Assembly (NCBI GenBank): GCA_964648365.1
Contig: CAZYLK010000104.1
Span: 1 to 20,419 of the forward strand
Direction: 5' to 3'
Source: SURF-32 sp964648365
Lineage (GTDB): Bacteria; Planctomycetota; Phycisphaerae; UBA1845
DNA length: 20,419 bases
The position numbers were made by a program, and so were the translations under genes. Shown here one piece after another: positions 1 to 7,711 of this stretch; within the stretch, counting starts at the first letter, position 1; every line of letters begins with the position of its first letter. Under the pieces are notes generated by a model. It saw only the letters and a list, made by a program, of their open reading frames with translations, ran no database searches and was not told where the DNA came from.

Positions 1-805
1 CAATGTGCGTGACCGGGTGCAGTTCCCACGCCGTGGCCCGCCAGTTGTCGTCGCCCCACCAGTTGCGGCGGTCGCTGTTGTCGGCGCCGTCGTCCTGCAT
101 GGCGTTGAACATCAGCCAGCCGTCCACTGTCACCCACTTGCCTTCGTACTGGTCCTTCACGTCGCGGGTCGCCCACGACTCCAGGTCGTAGTGGTTGTGG
201 ATCAGCCGCATCGGCGGCGTGATCTGCACGATGACGGGGCGTTCGAGGTCGCCCGGGCCGCTGGTGAGTTCAAGCTGGGCCGTCGTCAGTTGGCGACTCC
301 CGGCGAGGCAGTTGCACGTTTCATTGGCGACGGCGCGGACCGCGCGGACGTAGCCGTACAGGCTGGCGGCGTCGCCGTCGTCCCAGCGGCGACGATCGTT
401 GCCGGCCTCCCGCATGGCCTCCAGGGTGATGTTCGGGTCGACGTCCCATCCGCGCGGGATCGAGGTGCGGTTCTTGAGCCGGTTGTGCTGAAGCGTCTGC
501 GTTGAGCGGGCCGAACCCTGCGGCGGGCAGTCGCGGTCGATGAACGGGTCATAGCCGGCGTCGGAATCGTGCAGCGCCACCGTGCGGACGCGGGTGCGGC
601 CGTCGTCGCCGACGACGTAATGCTCGTGGCGCGTCATGCGCCAGGCGTGCGTCTGGTAGGGTACGGCTTCCAGCGGCATCTCCATCCCGACGCGCGTGAC
701 CAGCCCGTCCCAGCCGAGATACTCGTGAAACGCGGGCCGCTGAGAACACCCGGCGGCGGACAGGAAGAGCAGGCACGATCCGGCAATCCACGTTGAGCGC
801 ATCAT
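1..805 (-). CDS. Putative lipoprotein of a conserved unknown family (C-terminus beyond window edge)
   Basis: The minus strand is open from an ATG at 805 to the left edge, giving 268 codons and no stop, so the gene is partial. The start is supported by GAGGA at 811-815, five bases upstream. A second ATG follows directly at 802, and an in-frame ATG at 817 would destroy the spacing. The N-terminus is a short lipoprotein signal ending in LSAAGC (a lipobox), so the product is probably a lipid-anchored exported protein. The mature part contains NITLEAM, GYVRAVRAV, ETCNC, a VIVQITP strand, and near the edge WVTVDGWLMF and NWRATAWELHPVT. From memory these blocks fit a widespread bacterial family with no known function whose last domain looks OB-fold-like. 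That fold is an inference. No partner gene is visible. Confidence 0.8.
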   Translation of the reverse strand, partial: MMRSTWIAGSCLLFLSAAGCSQRPAFHEYLGWDGLVTRVGMEMPLEAVPYQTHAWRMTRHEHYVVGDDGRTRVRTVALHDSDAGYDPFIDRDCPPQGSARSTQTLQHNRLKNRTSIPRGWDVDPNITLEAMREAGNDRRRWDDGDAASLYGYVRAVRAVANETCNCLAGSRQLTTAQLELTSGPGDLERPVIVQITPPMRLIHNHYDLESWATRDVKDQYEGKWVTVDGWLMFNAMQDDGADNSDRRNWWGDDNWRATAWELHPVTHI

Positions 806-1134
806 CTCGGTCCTCATTACGGCTGTGGTGGTGACTCGCGCGGCCCAGCAGACCGCCTGCGTGTCCATTCGGACGTCCGCGCGGCCGACATGACCCGGCC
901 GCACCCGCGGCGATCGACCTCCCACGGGTCGGGATCAGGACGCGATGTTATGGGGCAGGGGGGTTCCGATATTTTCTGACGCGACATCGGAAAGACGGGA
1001 CCACCTGCGAGCGAGTATGGAGTGGCGGCCGCGCCAGGCGGCTGTACGATCGAATGGACCCTACAGGTGGGGTGCGGCGGTGAGCACGGTAACCAAAACG
1101 AGTCTGCTGGAGGGGCTGCGCGGCCGCTCTCGTC
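806..1134. other. Gene-free spacer upstream of the lipoprotein
   Basis: Between the lipoprotein start and the intron remnant I find no convincing gene in either direction. Short open frames here have no recognisable motifs. The stretch must hold the lipoprotein promoter on the minus strand, but no clear -35/-10 pair stands out. I could not recognise intron domain I to III sequence here, so the intron 5' part seems to be absent rather than merely unannotated. Confidence 0.5.
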
Positions 1135-1860
1135 ATGGTGATGAAGATCGGCCTCGGATTGCGGCAGCTAAGTCGATGCGGACTGGCACACTACGATCTC
1201 AAGCCCGAGATCATGGACGGCCTGGAGCATTGGAAACCGACGAGCGGCGCGCCGCAGGGCGCGGTGCTCAGTCCGCTGTTGAGCAACATCTACCTCAACG
1301 ACCTGGATCATCTGATGGCCCAGGCGGGGTTTGAGATGACGCGATACGCGGACGACCTGGTCATCCAGTGCCGCATTCGGGAAGAAGCTGAACAGGCTCT
1401 GGCGATAGTGCAGACGTGGACCGCCGAACGCGGCCTCACGCTGCACCCCACGAAAACGAAAATCGTGGACGCCCTGACCGACGGCTTCGAGTTCCTGGGA
1501 TACCGCTTCGTGAAGCACTACCGCTTCCCGCAGAACAAGAGTCTCTCGAAGTTCCGCGACGCGAATCGGAGCAAGACGAAGCGGGCCAACGGCCGGAGCA
1601 TGTGTGTGATCATCGCCGACGTCAATCGAACGATGGCGGGCTGGTTTGAGTACTTCAAACACGCCCACTGGAACGTCTTCCCCGGGATCGACGGATGGGT
1701 CCGAATGCGTCTGCGCAGCATCCTGCGCAAACGAGCGGGCCTCCGCGGCCGCGGGCGAGGACTCGACCATCATCGCTGGCCCAACGACTACTTTGCCAAG
1801 CTCGGGTTGTTCAGCTTGAAAACAGCCCATGACCTGGCTGTCCAATCCTCTCGGAGGTAA
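1135..1860 (+). pseudogene. Group II intron reverse transcriptase/maturase, N-terminally truncated (LtrA family)
   Basis: Open for 241 codons from an ATG at 1135, but only residues from about 23 on look like an intron protein. Visible blocks are the RT-4 motif GAPQGAVLSPLLSN (residues 38-51), the catalytic YADD (71-74), LHPTKTKIVD (103-112) and GFEFLGYRF (117-125) of palm and thumb, then a group II maturase region with NRTMAGWFEYFKHA (164-177), GIDGWVRMRLR and FAKLGLFSL near the end. Intact relatives are about 400-480 residues, so the fingers and the first catalytic aspartate block (RT-0 to RT-3) are gone. The first 22 residues have no counterpart in the family and are probably host DNA read through the junction. 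There is no Shine-Dalgarno sequence at the ATG. It is most likely non-functional as a polymerase. Confidence 0.85.
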
Positions 1861-1874
1861 GACCATCAACCGGA

Positions 1875-1907
1875 GAGCCGGATGCGGGAGATCCGCCAGT
1901 CCGGTTC
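1875..1907 (+). ncRNA. Group II intron domain V
   Basis: This 33-base hairpin has the domain V pattern: an eight-pair lower helix GAGCCGGA (1875-1882) with TCCGGTTC (1900-1907), a small bulge, and an upper stem of GCGG with CCGC capped by a GAGA-type loop. The catalytic AGC triad lies at 1876-1878. Domain V is the metal-binding heart of the ribozyme and the most conserved part of group II introns. Its position 14 bases after the maturase stop is canonical. Confidence 0.85.
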
Positions 1908-1910
1908 GGA

Positions 1911-1951
1911 GGGAGGGGCGGCCGAACCCAATCGGCCGCTCCTACCCCTAT
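1911..1951 (+). ncRNA. Group II intron domain VI and 3' splice site
   Basis: Domain VI is a helix in which 1915-1925 pairs with 1932-1942 (eleven pairs, one G-U), capped by a six-base loop. Below it A1914 pairs with T1943, A1944 is unpaired, and GGG 1911-1913 pairs with CCC 1945-1947. The bulged A1944 is the expected branch point and lies seven bases before the predicted 3' boundary after CTAT at 1951. The flanking 3' exon starts CATAAG. Confidence 0.8.
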
Positions 1952-1952
1952 C

Positions 1953-1970
1953 ATAAGACCGGTGCCACAC
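1953..1970. repeat. Shortened copy of a palindromic element, left side of the fusion gene
   Basis: Read on the minus strand this is TGTGGCACCGGT, one base, then TTATG. The same two blocks occur in the same order at 3799-3810 and 3831-3835 on the plus strand, separated there by the palindrome core. The left copy therefore looks like the same element with one arm and the loop deleted, lying in opposite orientation. It abuts the intron 3' end. Confidence 0.55.
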
Positions 1971-1987
1971 AAGTAAGCTGACGCACG

Positions 1988-3757
1988 ATGAACCCTCGAA
2001 TCAGTTCCATCGAGAATCTCATCGCCCGCGACCCGGCGGGGCGGAACGTGTTCGGGCTGCTGATTCCGGACCAGTTGCGGCTGGCGGCGCAATCGCTGCG
2101 GCTGGCGCGGCGGGTGGGGATCGTCACCGGATTCTACATTCCTGCGGCGAACGCGCCCGAAACGGACGGGCCGCACGGGGCGCACGTCGTCGGGGCCGCG
2201 ATGACTCGCCTGGGTCTGCACGTCGATTACATCACGGACGAACGCAACGCCGAGGTGCTTCGGGCGCTGGGCATCCAGCCGATTCTCGATGCCGAGGCCT
2301 ATCTGGCCGACGCCCGGCCGTCGCATCTGGTGTCGATCGAGCGCGTCGGCCGCGGGCGCGACGGGCGATACCGCGATATGCGCGGCCGCGACATCACCGA
2401 CACGGTGGCGCCGCTCGACTCGCTCTTCCTCGAAGCGTCCGACGACGGGTTGACTACCATCGGCATCGGCGACGGCGGCAACGAGATCGGCATGGGGCGC
2501 GTCTTCGCCGCGACGCTGACGGACGTGGCCCACGGCCCCGAGATCGCCTGCGTCGTCTCCACCGATTATTGCATCGCCGCGGGGGTCTCGAACTGGGGCG
2601 CCTACGGTCTGGCCGGCGCGCTTTCCGTGCTGGTGGGCAAGGACTTGCTGCCCGACGCCGCAGCCGTGCTGAGTGACCTCGGGGCCATGGTCGATCGGGG
2701 GGGGGCGGTGGACGGTGTGACGCTGCGCCGCGAGCCCACCGTCGACGGCGTCAGCGCCGACGAGAGCATCCGCATGTTGGAGGAAATCCGCCGGCAGATC
2801 ACGCCGCTGCCGGACTTCCGCGGCAAACGGAAGCTGACGGTCGGCATTCTCGGCTACGGCGAGACGGGACGCGCAGCGGCCCGGCTGCTCGCACACCACG
2901 GCCATCGCGTGCGCATCTCCGACGAGGGCCCGATCACGCTCGACGGCCCCCTGGTCGTCGACGGGGTCGAGAGCGGCGGGCACAGCGTCGCCTTTCTGGA
3001 AGGGTGCGACGCGGTTGTCGCCAGCCCCGGCGTTTCTGGCGATGCGCCGATCCGCAGTGCCCTGCACGCCCGCGGCATGCCCGTCATCAGCGAACTGGAG
3101 ATGGGTTCGCAGTTCTGCACGTCGCCGATCATCGCGATCACCGGCACGATCGGGAAGCGCACCACGCTGGAGACGCTTCAGAGAATCGTCGACGGCGCCG
3201 GCGGCGCCATCCAGGTCGGCGGCAATCGTGGACGCCCGCTGTCCGAGATGCTCCTGGCGAATGCGAGCGCCGCACAGGGCGCTGCGGTGCTTTCGTCGTC
3301 ACCGTTGGCGTCAGGCCATTCGTCTCCGGTCGCACCCCTGCTTGGGTTGGCCGTCTCCAGCTTCCAGCTTGAAAACGTCGTCCGCTTCCGCCCCCAGATC
3401 GCCGTCATTCTCAACATCGCGGAAGCCCACCTCGACCGCCACGCCTCGATGGCCGAGTACGTCCGCATCAAGAGCCGGATCTTCATGAATCAGCAGGCCG
3501 ACCAGACCTTGATCCTCAACTACGACGACCCGCGCGTGCGGCCGCTGTCGCGAAAGCACCGCGGCCAGACGATGTTCGTTTCGGCGAAGCAGCCGGTAGA
3601 TCGCGGCGCCTGGCTGGAAAGGGGGCGGCTGCACATGAACGTCGCCGGCGCGGATGAGTCGTTCGACGCGGCGCAGTTCGGCGACGCGACGTTCCCCGAA
3701 GACGTGCTCGCTGCCGTGCTGGTCGCGCGCTTGTGCGGAATCATGCCGCAGGCGTAG
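1988..3757 (+). CDS. D-glutamate-cyclase-like (DUF4392) domain fused to a truncated, degenerate MurD-like region
   Basis: A 589-residue protein with two parts. Residues 1-275 match the DUF4392 / D-glutamate cyclase family (mammalian DGLUCY converts D-glutamate to 5-oxo-D-proline): IENLIARD, VGIVTGFYIP (43-52), ETDGPHGA (58-65) and the signature GIGDGGNEIGMG (159-170). Residues 280-589 resemble the first two domains of MurD, the ligase that adds D-glutamate to UDP-MurNAc-L-Ala: Rossmann start VGILGYGETGRAA, ASPGV (345-349), a P-loop GTIGKRTT (386-393), SSFQLE (457-462), NIAEAHLDRH (476-485) and a conserved Lys495. Several hallmark residues differ: the P-loop Asn and Ser are Ile388 and Arg391, the metal-binding Glu of ELSSFQ is Ala455, and Asp of DHLD is Ala480. 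The protein stops where MurD domain 3 should begin. Ligase activity is therefore doubtful; the cyclase half looks complete. There is no clear Shine-Dalgarno sequence before the ATG. Confidence 0.85.
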   Translation: MNPRISSIENLIARDPAGRNVFGLLIPDQLRLAAQSLRLARRVGIVTGFYIPAANAPETDGPHGAHVVGAAMTRLGLHVDYITDERNAEVLRALGIQPILDAEAYLADARPSHLVSIERVGRGRDGRYRDMRGRDITDTVAPLDSLFLEASDDGLTTIGIGDGGNEIGMGRVFAATLTDVAHGPEIACVVSTDYCIAAGVSNWGAYGLAGALSVLVGKDLLPDAAAVLSDLGAMVDRGGAVDGVTLRREPTVDGVSADESIRMLEEIRRQITPLPDFRGKRKLTVGILGYGETGRAAARLLAHHGHRVRISDEGPITLDGPLVVDGVESGGHSVAFLEGCDAVVASPGVSGDAPIRSALHARGMPVISELEMGSQFCTSPIIAITGTIGKRTTLETLQRIVDGAGGAIQVGGNRGRPLSEMLLANASAAQGAAVLSSSPLASGHSSPVAPLLGLAVSSFQLENVVRFRPQIAVILNIAEAHLDRHASMAEYVRIKSRIFMNQQADQTLILNYDDPRVRPLSRKHRGQTMFVSAKQPVDRGAWLERGRLHMNVAGADESFDAAQFGDATFPEDVLAAVLVARLCGIMPQA

Positions 3758-3798
3758 TGGACGCCGCATGGCTCCCGGGGCTACCGTACGCCCGCCGA

Positions 3799-3835
3799 TG
3801 TGGCACCGGTTTTCAACGTTTTCAACCGGTGTTAT
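3799..3835. repeat. Palindromic element with inner tandem duplication, right side of the fusion gene
   Basis: Arms CACCGGTT (3804-3811) and AACCGGTG (3824-3831) form a hairpin around a 12-base loop. The inner part contains TTTTCAAC twice (3810-3817 and 3819-3826). Removing one 9-base unit leaves a tight hairpin with loop TTC. It lies 42 bases after the fusion gene stop and could act as a transcription end, but there is no T-run. TGTGGCACCGGT at 3799-3810 recurs inverted at 1958-1969. Confidence 0.6.
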
Positions 3836-3902
3836 GTCCGACTGAAAACAGGGCTGCTCCAGTGCGCCATCGCCTCGCGCCAGCCGCGCCCAGCGCCACG
3901 AC

Positions 3903-3920
3903 CCCGCCTTGAAAGGCGGG
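3903..3920. terminator. Perfect hairpin between convergent genes, possible bidirectional terminator
   Basis: CCCGCCTT (3903-3910) and AAGGCGGG (3913-3920) are perfect inverted repeats around a two-base GA centre. It sits between the ends of the plus-strand fusion gene (3757) and the minus-strand permease (4017), where a shared terminator would be useful. No T-run follows on either strand, so factor-dependent termination or a repeat-element identity is equally possible. Confidence 0.4.
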
Positions 3921-3987
3921 CCTCTGAACAGCCCCTCCCGCCGAAGATGAAGCTGCCGCTGCCGACGCACAACTCCGCTCTTTCTGC

Positions 3988-4015
3988 ATTCGCTATTCGC
4001 CATTCGCCATTCTCC
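3988..4015. repeat. Heptamer tandem repeat (ATTCGCC type, four units)
   Basis: Four contiguous seven-base units, ATTCGCT, ATTCGCC, ATTCGCC and ATTCTCC, end one base before the permease stop codon (4017-4019 on the minus strand). Short heptamer repeats of this kind are known in cyanobacteria and other phyla. No function can be read from the sequence. Confidence 0.8.
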
Positions 4016-4016
4016 C

Positions 4017-6932
4017 TTATCCCCCTTCCAGCGCCGACACCACGTCGTCCCGCGCCGCGTGCCGCGCCGGCCCTATCCCTGCCACAATGCACGTTCCCAC
4101 CGTCAGCGCCGTCGCCAGAAGAACTGTTCCCCAGGGGATGACCCACTCCACCTCGAATCCCACCAGGCGATAACCCACGATGTTGTCGCTGCGGGCGGAA
4201 TAGAAGCCCAGGATGATCCCCGCGATTCCACCCAGCAGGCCCAACGTTGTCGACTCGGCAAGAATCAGCCGCACGATTTGCGACCGGGTCGCCCCTACCG
4301 CCCGCAGCACCGCAAGCTGACGCCGCCGGGCGAGCACGCGCACCGTGATCAGGTTCGCGATGCCGACGATGGAAATCAGCAGCGATATCCCCGGCAACCA
4401 GGTCAATATCAGGATCGCCCGGCGCACGTCGCGTTCGAGGTTCTCGCGCAGACGTTGCAGAGAACCCATAATGGCGTCCGGTTTGCCCATCGCGTTGGCC
4501 ACCTTGAACAGCACCAGCCGTTCGCGAAACGATCGCCAGTTCTGCTCCGGCGTCTGCCGTTCCCAGCGGTAGCGTGTGTAGCGCAGGGCGCGCTCGAAGC
4601 GGGTCAATTCGGTGCGGGCGTCCGCGGACAGTTCGGCGCGTGTTCCGGCGGTCCACGCGCGCAGCTCGGAAATGATCCGTTCGAGCGCGGCTCGCTCGTT
4701 GGGCAGTTGTGCGGCGATGTGTGGCACGAGCGCCGCGACCGACTTCGACGTGACGTCCTCAGGCGGCAGCTTATTCTGAAAAGCCGCCGGCACCTCGGAC
4801 GGCGGCAGCTCCACGTTGCACATCACCATCGAGACGACGTCTTTGCCCAGCCGCTCGCGCAGGTCGTCGCGCGTGCCGATCACGGCCGCCGCGGCCGCGA
4901 ACTGCAGATAGCTCTCCGCCTTGAAAAACGTCACGGCGATGTCCAGGGCCGGCGACTCCACCACGTCCGCAACTTCGAACTCCGCGGAGCGGCTGCCGAT
5001 CGTCACCCGGATCCGATCGCCTTTCTTCAGTCCCTTCGCCCGCGCCGTCTGGGGCGGAACCAGGACGTAGCCGCCGCGCTCCAGCTTGGCCCGTACTTCC
5101 TCCTCGGTGCTCTCCGCGAAACCGAGCTTGGCCATGCTCAGGAACGTGTCAGGATCGCCCGCGACGAAGACCGGCTTGGTCATCCGGTCCAGCAGGCTCT
5201 GCAGGAACGGGTTGGCGCCGTCCGATGACGGCCGGCCCAGCACGTCGATCGTGCAGGCCAGGTCCGCCACGGCGGTGACCCTGCCGACGCCCGGGAGTTC
5301 ATCAATGCCGTCCAGCGCGGCCGCGTCGCTGTACTCCGGCGCCCAGACGAAAGCCTCCGGAAGTCTGGCGGGAAAGTCCCAGATGCGCATGACCCCCTCG
5401 GAGCGCACCGCCAGATAGACGATCAGGCTTACGCCCACCATCAGCACCCAGCAGACCCCGGCGCTGAGCCACGGGGCGCGGCCGAACTGGTCGCGCGCCA
5501 GTGCTGCCCTCAGCCCGAACAGAGGCCCCGCCAGCGTCGCCATTCCCGCACCGAGCAGCGCAACCACCAGCGGCACCACCAGCACGAATCCGACGAACTG
5601 CGAGCCGCCGCCGATCCACATCCACACCGGCTCGGCCCACAATCCGGGATCCATCTTCTGCACGGTCCACTCGTGGACGCCCATCAGCGCTCCGCCCGCG
5701 AGCGCCGCGACGTAGATCCACAGCTTCCGCGTCGGCCGACTCTGCGGATTGGCGGCCCGCAGCGGTGAGACCGTGCAGACCTGAACCACAAGCAGGCCGA
5801 TGCTCAAGAGCCACGTTGCGGCCGCGCACTGAATGGCGACCAGGACGCCCCAGGCGCTGGTATGGATCGGCGGGAGTTCGTCGCCGCCGGCCGTGATCGC
5901 CCACTGAATCAGCAGCAGTCCCAGCGGAATGCCGACCAGAACGCCGACGACGGTGGGCGGCGTCACCTCGACGAAAACGAGTGCGACCAGTTGCCGCCGC
6001 GTGACGCCGACGCAGCGCATCAGGCCCAGCAGCCGCCGTCGTGCATACAGCGACGCGCTCATCGTGGTCAGGATGATAAAAAACGCCGTCAGCAGCGTAA
6101 TGACCGATGCCAGCACCACGATCATGCGCGTCAATCGCTCGGCCTCGTCGAGCTGCGCCAGCCGCGCCGCCGCCGATTCGACCGTGTAAGGCAAGTCCCG
6201 CGCGAGCAGCAGCGCTTCTATATCGGCGCGTGCCGCTGACAGACGCTCGGGCGTCGGGTCGTCCAGCATCACGTCGAGGGTCGTGGCGGTTCCGGGCTGC
6301 CGCTTGATCGACTGCGCGTCTTCGATCGGCAGGTAGAGCGCCTCGCGCTGAAAGTCGGCCAGCCGCTGGCTGTCGAAAATGCCCACGATGCGCAGCGGCA
6401 TCGCCTCCCCCCCCCGATACGCCGCCAGGTGAAGCGTGTCGTCGAGGTCGAACGACCACCGCTCGATAAGCGTGGACTCGATCACGCAGACGCCGCGGTC
6501 GCCAGGTTCGAGAAACCGGCCGCGAATTTCCGGCAGCGATTGAAACGGCTCATCCGTGACGGGATCAATGCCGATCGCGTCGACGTAGTCGTGCTTGTCG
6601 GGCAGCAGTTCCTGCGCCTCCGGCGGCGGGACCACGACCATCGGGCGTATGAGCCGTGCGGACACGTGGACGACGTGATCCACGGCGCGGATCGGCTCGG
6701 CCAGAGCGGCCTCCAATGACCCCCAATGCGCGCCGGGCGGGTCCACCGTAATATGCGCCGAACCCAGCCAGCGGCCGACGACTTCGCCCTTGACGGCCGT
6801 CACTGCCGATTCATAGAACGACGTCACCGCCACCACAATGGCCACGCCCAGCCCGACCGCGATCACCGTCGCCAGAAACGCCGACTTGTTAGCCGACCAG
6901 TTCCGCGTAGCGAGTTGCGACCAGTGCCGCAT
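4017..6932 (-). CDS. Large ABC transporter permease with two FtsX domains (MacB/LolC type)
   Basis: A 971-residue inner-membrane protein. I chose the ATG at 6932 (MRHWSQLATRNW) because GGGAGAGGG lies just upstream and the protein then begins directly before the first membrane segment. Topology by eye: one N-terminal helix (about 15-37), a long periplasmic MacB-core-like region, an FtsX block with MIVVLASVITLLTAFF and LMRCVGVTRRQ (about 270-350), further central helices, a second soluble region, and a C-terminal FtsX block containing ISIVGIANLITVRVLARRRQ and LRAVGATRSQIVRLI. The two FtsX copies are a fused-dimer arrangement seen in large permeases that move lipids, lipoproteins or peptides outward by mechanotransmission. 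The gene starts 44 bases inside the ATPase gene, so the two are translationally coupled. The substrate is unknown. A run of nine G lies in the coding strand at 6407-6415. Confidence 0.92.
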   Translation of the reverse strand: MRHWSQLATRNWSANKSAFLATVIAVGLGVAIVVAVTSFYESAVTAVKGEVVGRWLGSAHITVDPPGAHWGSLEAALAEPIRAVDHVVHVSARLIRPMVVVPPPEAQELLPDKHDYVDAIGIDPVTDEPFQSLPEIRGRFLEPGDRGVCVIESTLIERWSFDLDDTLHLAAYRGGEAMPLRIVGIFDSQRLADFQREALYLPIEDAQSIKRQPGTATTLDVMLDDPTPERLSAARADIEALLLARDLPYTVESAAARLAQLDEAERLTRMIVVLASVITLLTAFFIILTTMSASLYARRRLLGLMRCVGVTRRQLVALVFVEVTPPTVVGVLVGIPLGLLLIQWAITAGGDELPPIHTSAWGVLVAIQCAAATWLLSIGLLVVQVCTVSPLRAANPQSRPTRKLWIYVAALAGGALMGVHEWTVQKMDPGLWAEPVWMWIGGGSQFVGFVLVVPLVVALLGAGMATLAGPLFGLRAALARDQFGRAPWLSAGVCWVLMVGVSLIVYLAVRSEGVMRIWDFPARLPEAFVWAPEYSDAAALDGIDELPGVGRVTAVADLACTIDVLGRPSSDGANPFLQSLLDRMTKPVFVAGDPDTFLSMAKLGFAESTEEEVRAKLERGGYVLVPPQTARAKGLKKGDRIRVTIGSRSAEFEVADVVESPALDIAVTFFKAESYLQFAAAAAVIGTRDDLRERLGKDVVSMVMCNVELPPSEVPAAFQNKLPPEDVTSKSVAALVPHIAAQLPNERAALERIISELRAWTAGTRAELSADARTELTRFERALRYTRYRWERQTPEQNWRSFRERLVLFKVANAMGKPDAIMGSLQRLRENLERDVRRAILILTWLPGISLLISIVGIANLITVRVLARRRQLAVLRAVGATRSQIVRLILAESTTLGLLGGIAGIILGFYSARSDNIVGYRLVGFEVEWVIPWGTVLLATALTVGTCIVAGIGPARHAARDDVVSALEGG

Positions 6933-7629
6933 GACCCTCTCCCCCCGGTTCGATCTGGCCGGCGATGCGTCCGTCCTTGATGACCACCACGCGGTCGGCA
7001 AAGGTCGCCCCGGCCGACTCGTGCGTCACCGCAATCACCGTCTTGCCTCGCGCCCGGCTCATCGTCGCCAGCGCCCGCCAGACCTCCTCGCCGTGCCGCG
7101 TATCGAGATTGCCGGTAGGTTCGTCCGCCAGCACGATGGCCGGGTCGTTCATCAGCGCTCGGGCGATGGCGACGCGCTGCTGTTCCCCGCCGGACATCGC
7201 CTGCGGCCGGTGCGTACTGCGATGCCCCAGATCGAGTTCCTCCAGCAGGGACCGCGCCCGCTTCGTGACCTCGCGCCCGTCAGCGCCGTCGATGATCGCC
7301 GGCAACGCCACGTTCTCCACGGCCGTCAGCGTCGGCAGCAGATTGAACGCCTGAAAGATGACGCCCATCCGCCGCCGGCGGAACAGCGTCCGCGCGCGAT
7401 CGCTCATCTGTGCGATGTCGCGCCCCTCGACCGCGATGCTGCCGGCGGTGGGGCGGTCCAACCCGCCGATCAGATGCAAGAGCGTGCTCTTACCGGACCC
7501 GCTGGCCCCCATGATGCAGACGAACTCGCCTTCGTCGACGGAGAGCGACACGCCGTCCAGCGCCCGGACGGCCAGCGCATCGGTAGGGAAATCCTTGCGA
7601 ACGTCACTGACAACCAGGACCGCGGCCAT
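6889..7629 (-). CDS. ABC transporter ATP-binding protein (LolD/MacB family)
   Basis: A 246-residue nucleotide-binding subunit with every ABC motif: Walker A GASGSGKST (41-49), Q-loop Q93 in IFQAFNLLP, signature MSGGEQQR (145-152), Walker B IVLADEP (165-171), D-loop NLD and the switch histidine H203. The IFQAFNLLPTLTAVENV and DEPTGNLD wording is typical of the LolD/MacB/FtsE branch that pairs with FtsX-type permeases rather than of classical importers. It is the first gene of the minus-strand operon, and its 3' end overlaps the permease start. The pair would hydrolyse ATP in the cytoplasm to drive periplasmic movements of the permease. A heptamer repeat lies about 85 bases upstream. Confidence 0.95.
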   Translation of the reverse strand: MAAVLVVSDVRKDFPTDALAVRALDGVSLSVDEGEFVCIMGASGSGKSTLLHLIGGLDRPTAGSIAVEGRDIAQMSDRARTLFRRRRMGVIFQAFNLLPTLTAVENVALPAIIDGADGREVTKRARSLLEELDLGHRSTHRPQAMSGGEQQRVAIARALMNDPAIVLADEPTGNLDTRHGEEVWRALATMSRARGKTVIAVTHESAGATFADRVVVIKDGRIAGQIEPGGEGHAALVATRYAELVG

Positions 7630-7711
7630 GCGGGCATTGTAGGGAACGAGCGGAGGCGTGGCGAACGGGCCTGGAGGCCGGCGTGCCCCGACTGGGCGGA
7701 CATTGAGGGTG

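Larger units (their letters stand above)
1186..1951 (+). mobile_element. 5'-truncated group II intron (3' half of ORF plus domains V and VI)
   Basis: The order is that of a bacterial group II intron 3' end: reverse transcriptase/maturase C-terminal half, stop at 1858-1860, then a domain V hairpin (1875-1907), a three-base linker and a domain VI hairpin (1911-1947) ending in CTAT at 1948-1951. Homology to intron proteins starts near 1186. The roughly 600 bases of ribozyme domains I to III and the first half of the protein are missing. Loss of the 5' part with an intact 3' end is the expected product of incomplete reverse transcription during retrohoming, although later deletion would look the same. 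The maturase style resembles class C introns. The element cannot splice in cis without its 5' half. Confidence 0.85.

Noticed and set aside
945..1334. 129-codon open frame on the plus strand upstream of and overlapping the intron remnant
   Set aside because: It has no intron-protein motifs and overlaps the true maturase frame; I also could not match it to the missing N-terminal half.
1811..3067. 418-codon open frame on the minus strand
   Set aside because: It lies opposite the cyclase-MurD fusion gene, is rich in Arg, His and Asp with no motifs, and is the usual antisense shadow of a GC-rich gene.
1953..3835. Flanking inverted repeat considered as transposon terminal repeats
   Set aside because: There is no transposase, the shared blocks are short and split, and I see no target-site duplication; a repeat-element copy is a simpler reading.
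3988..4015. Tandem repeat considered as a CRISPR remnant
   Set aside because: The units are seven bases long and contiguous, with no spacers and no cas genes nearby.
5302..6459. 385-codon open frame on the minus strand in another frame of the permease
   Set aside because: It is an Arg/Gly/Ala-rich frame inside the permease gene, which has clear FtsX domains in its own frame.
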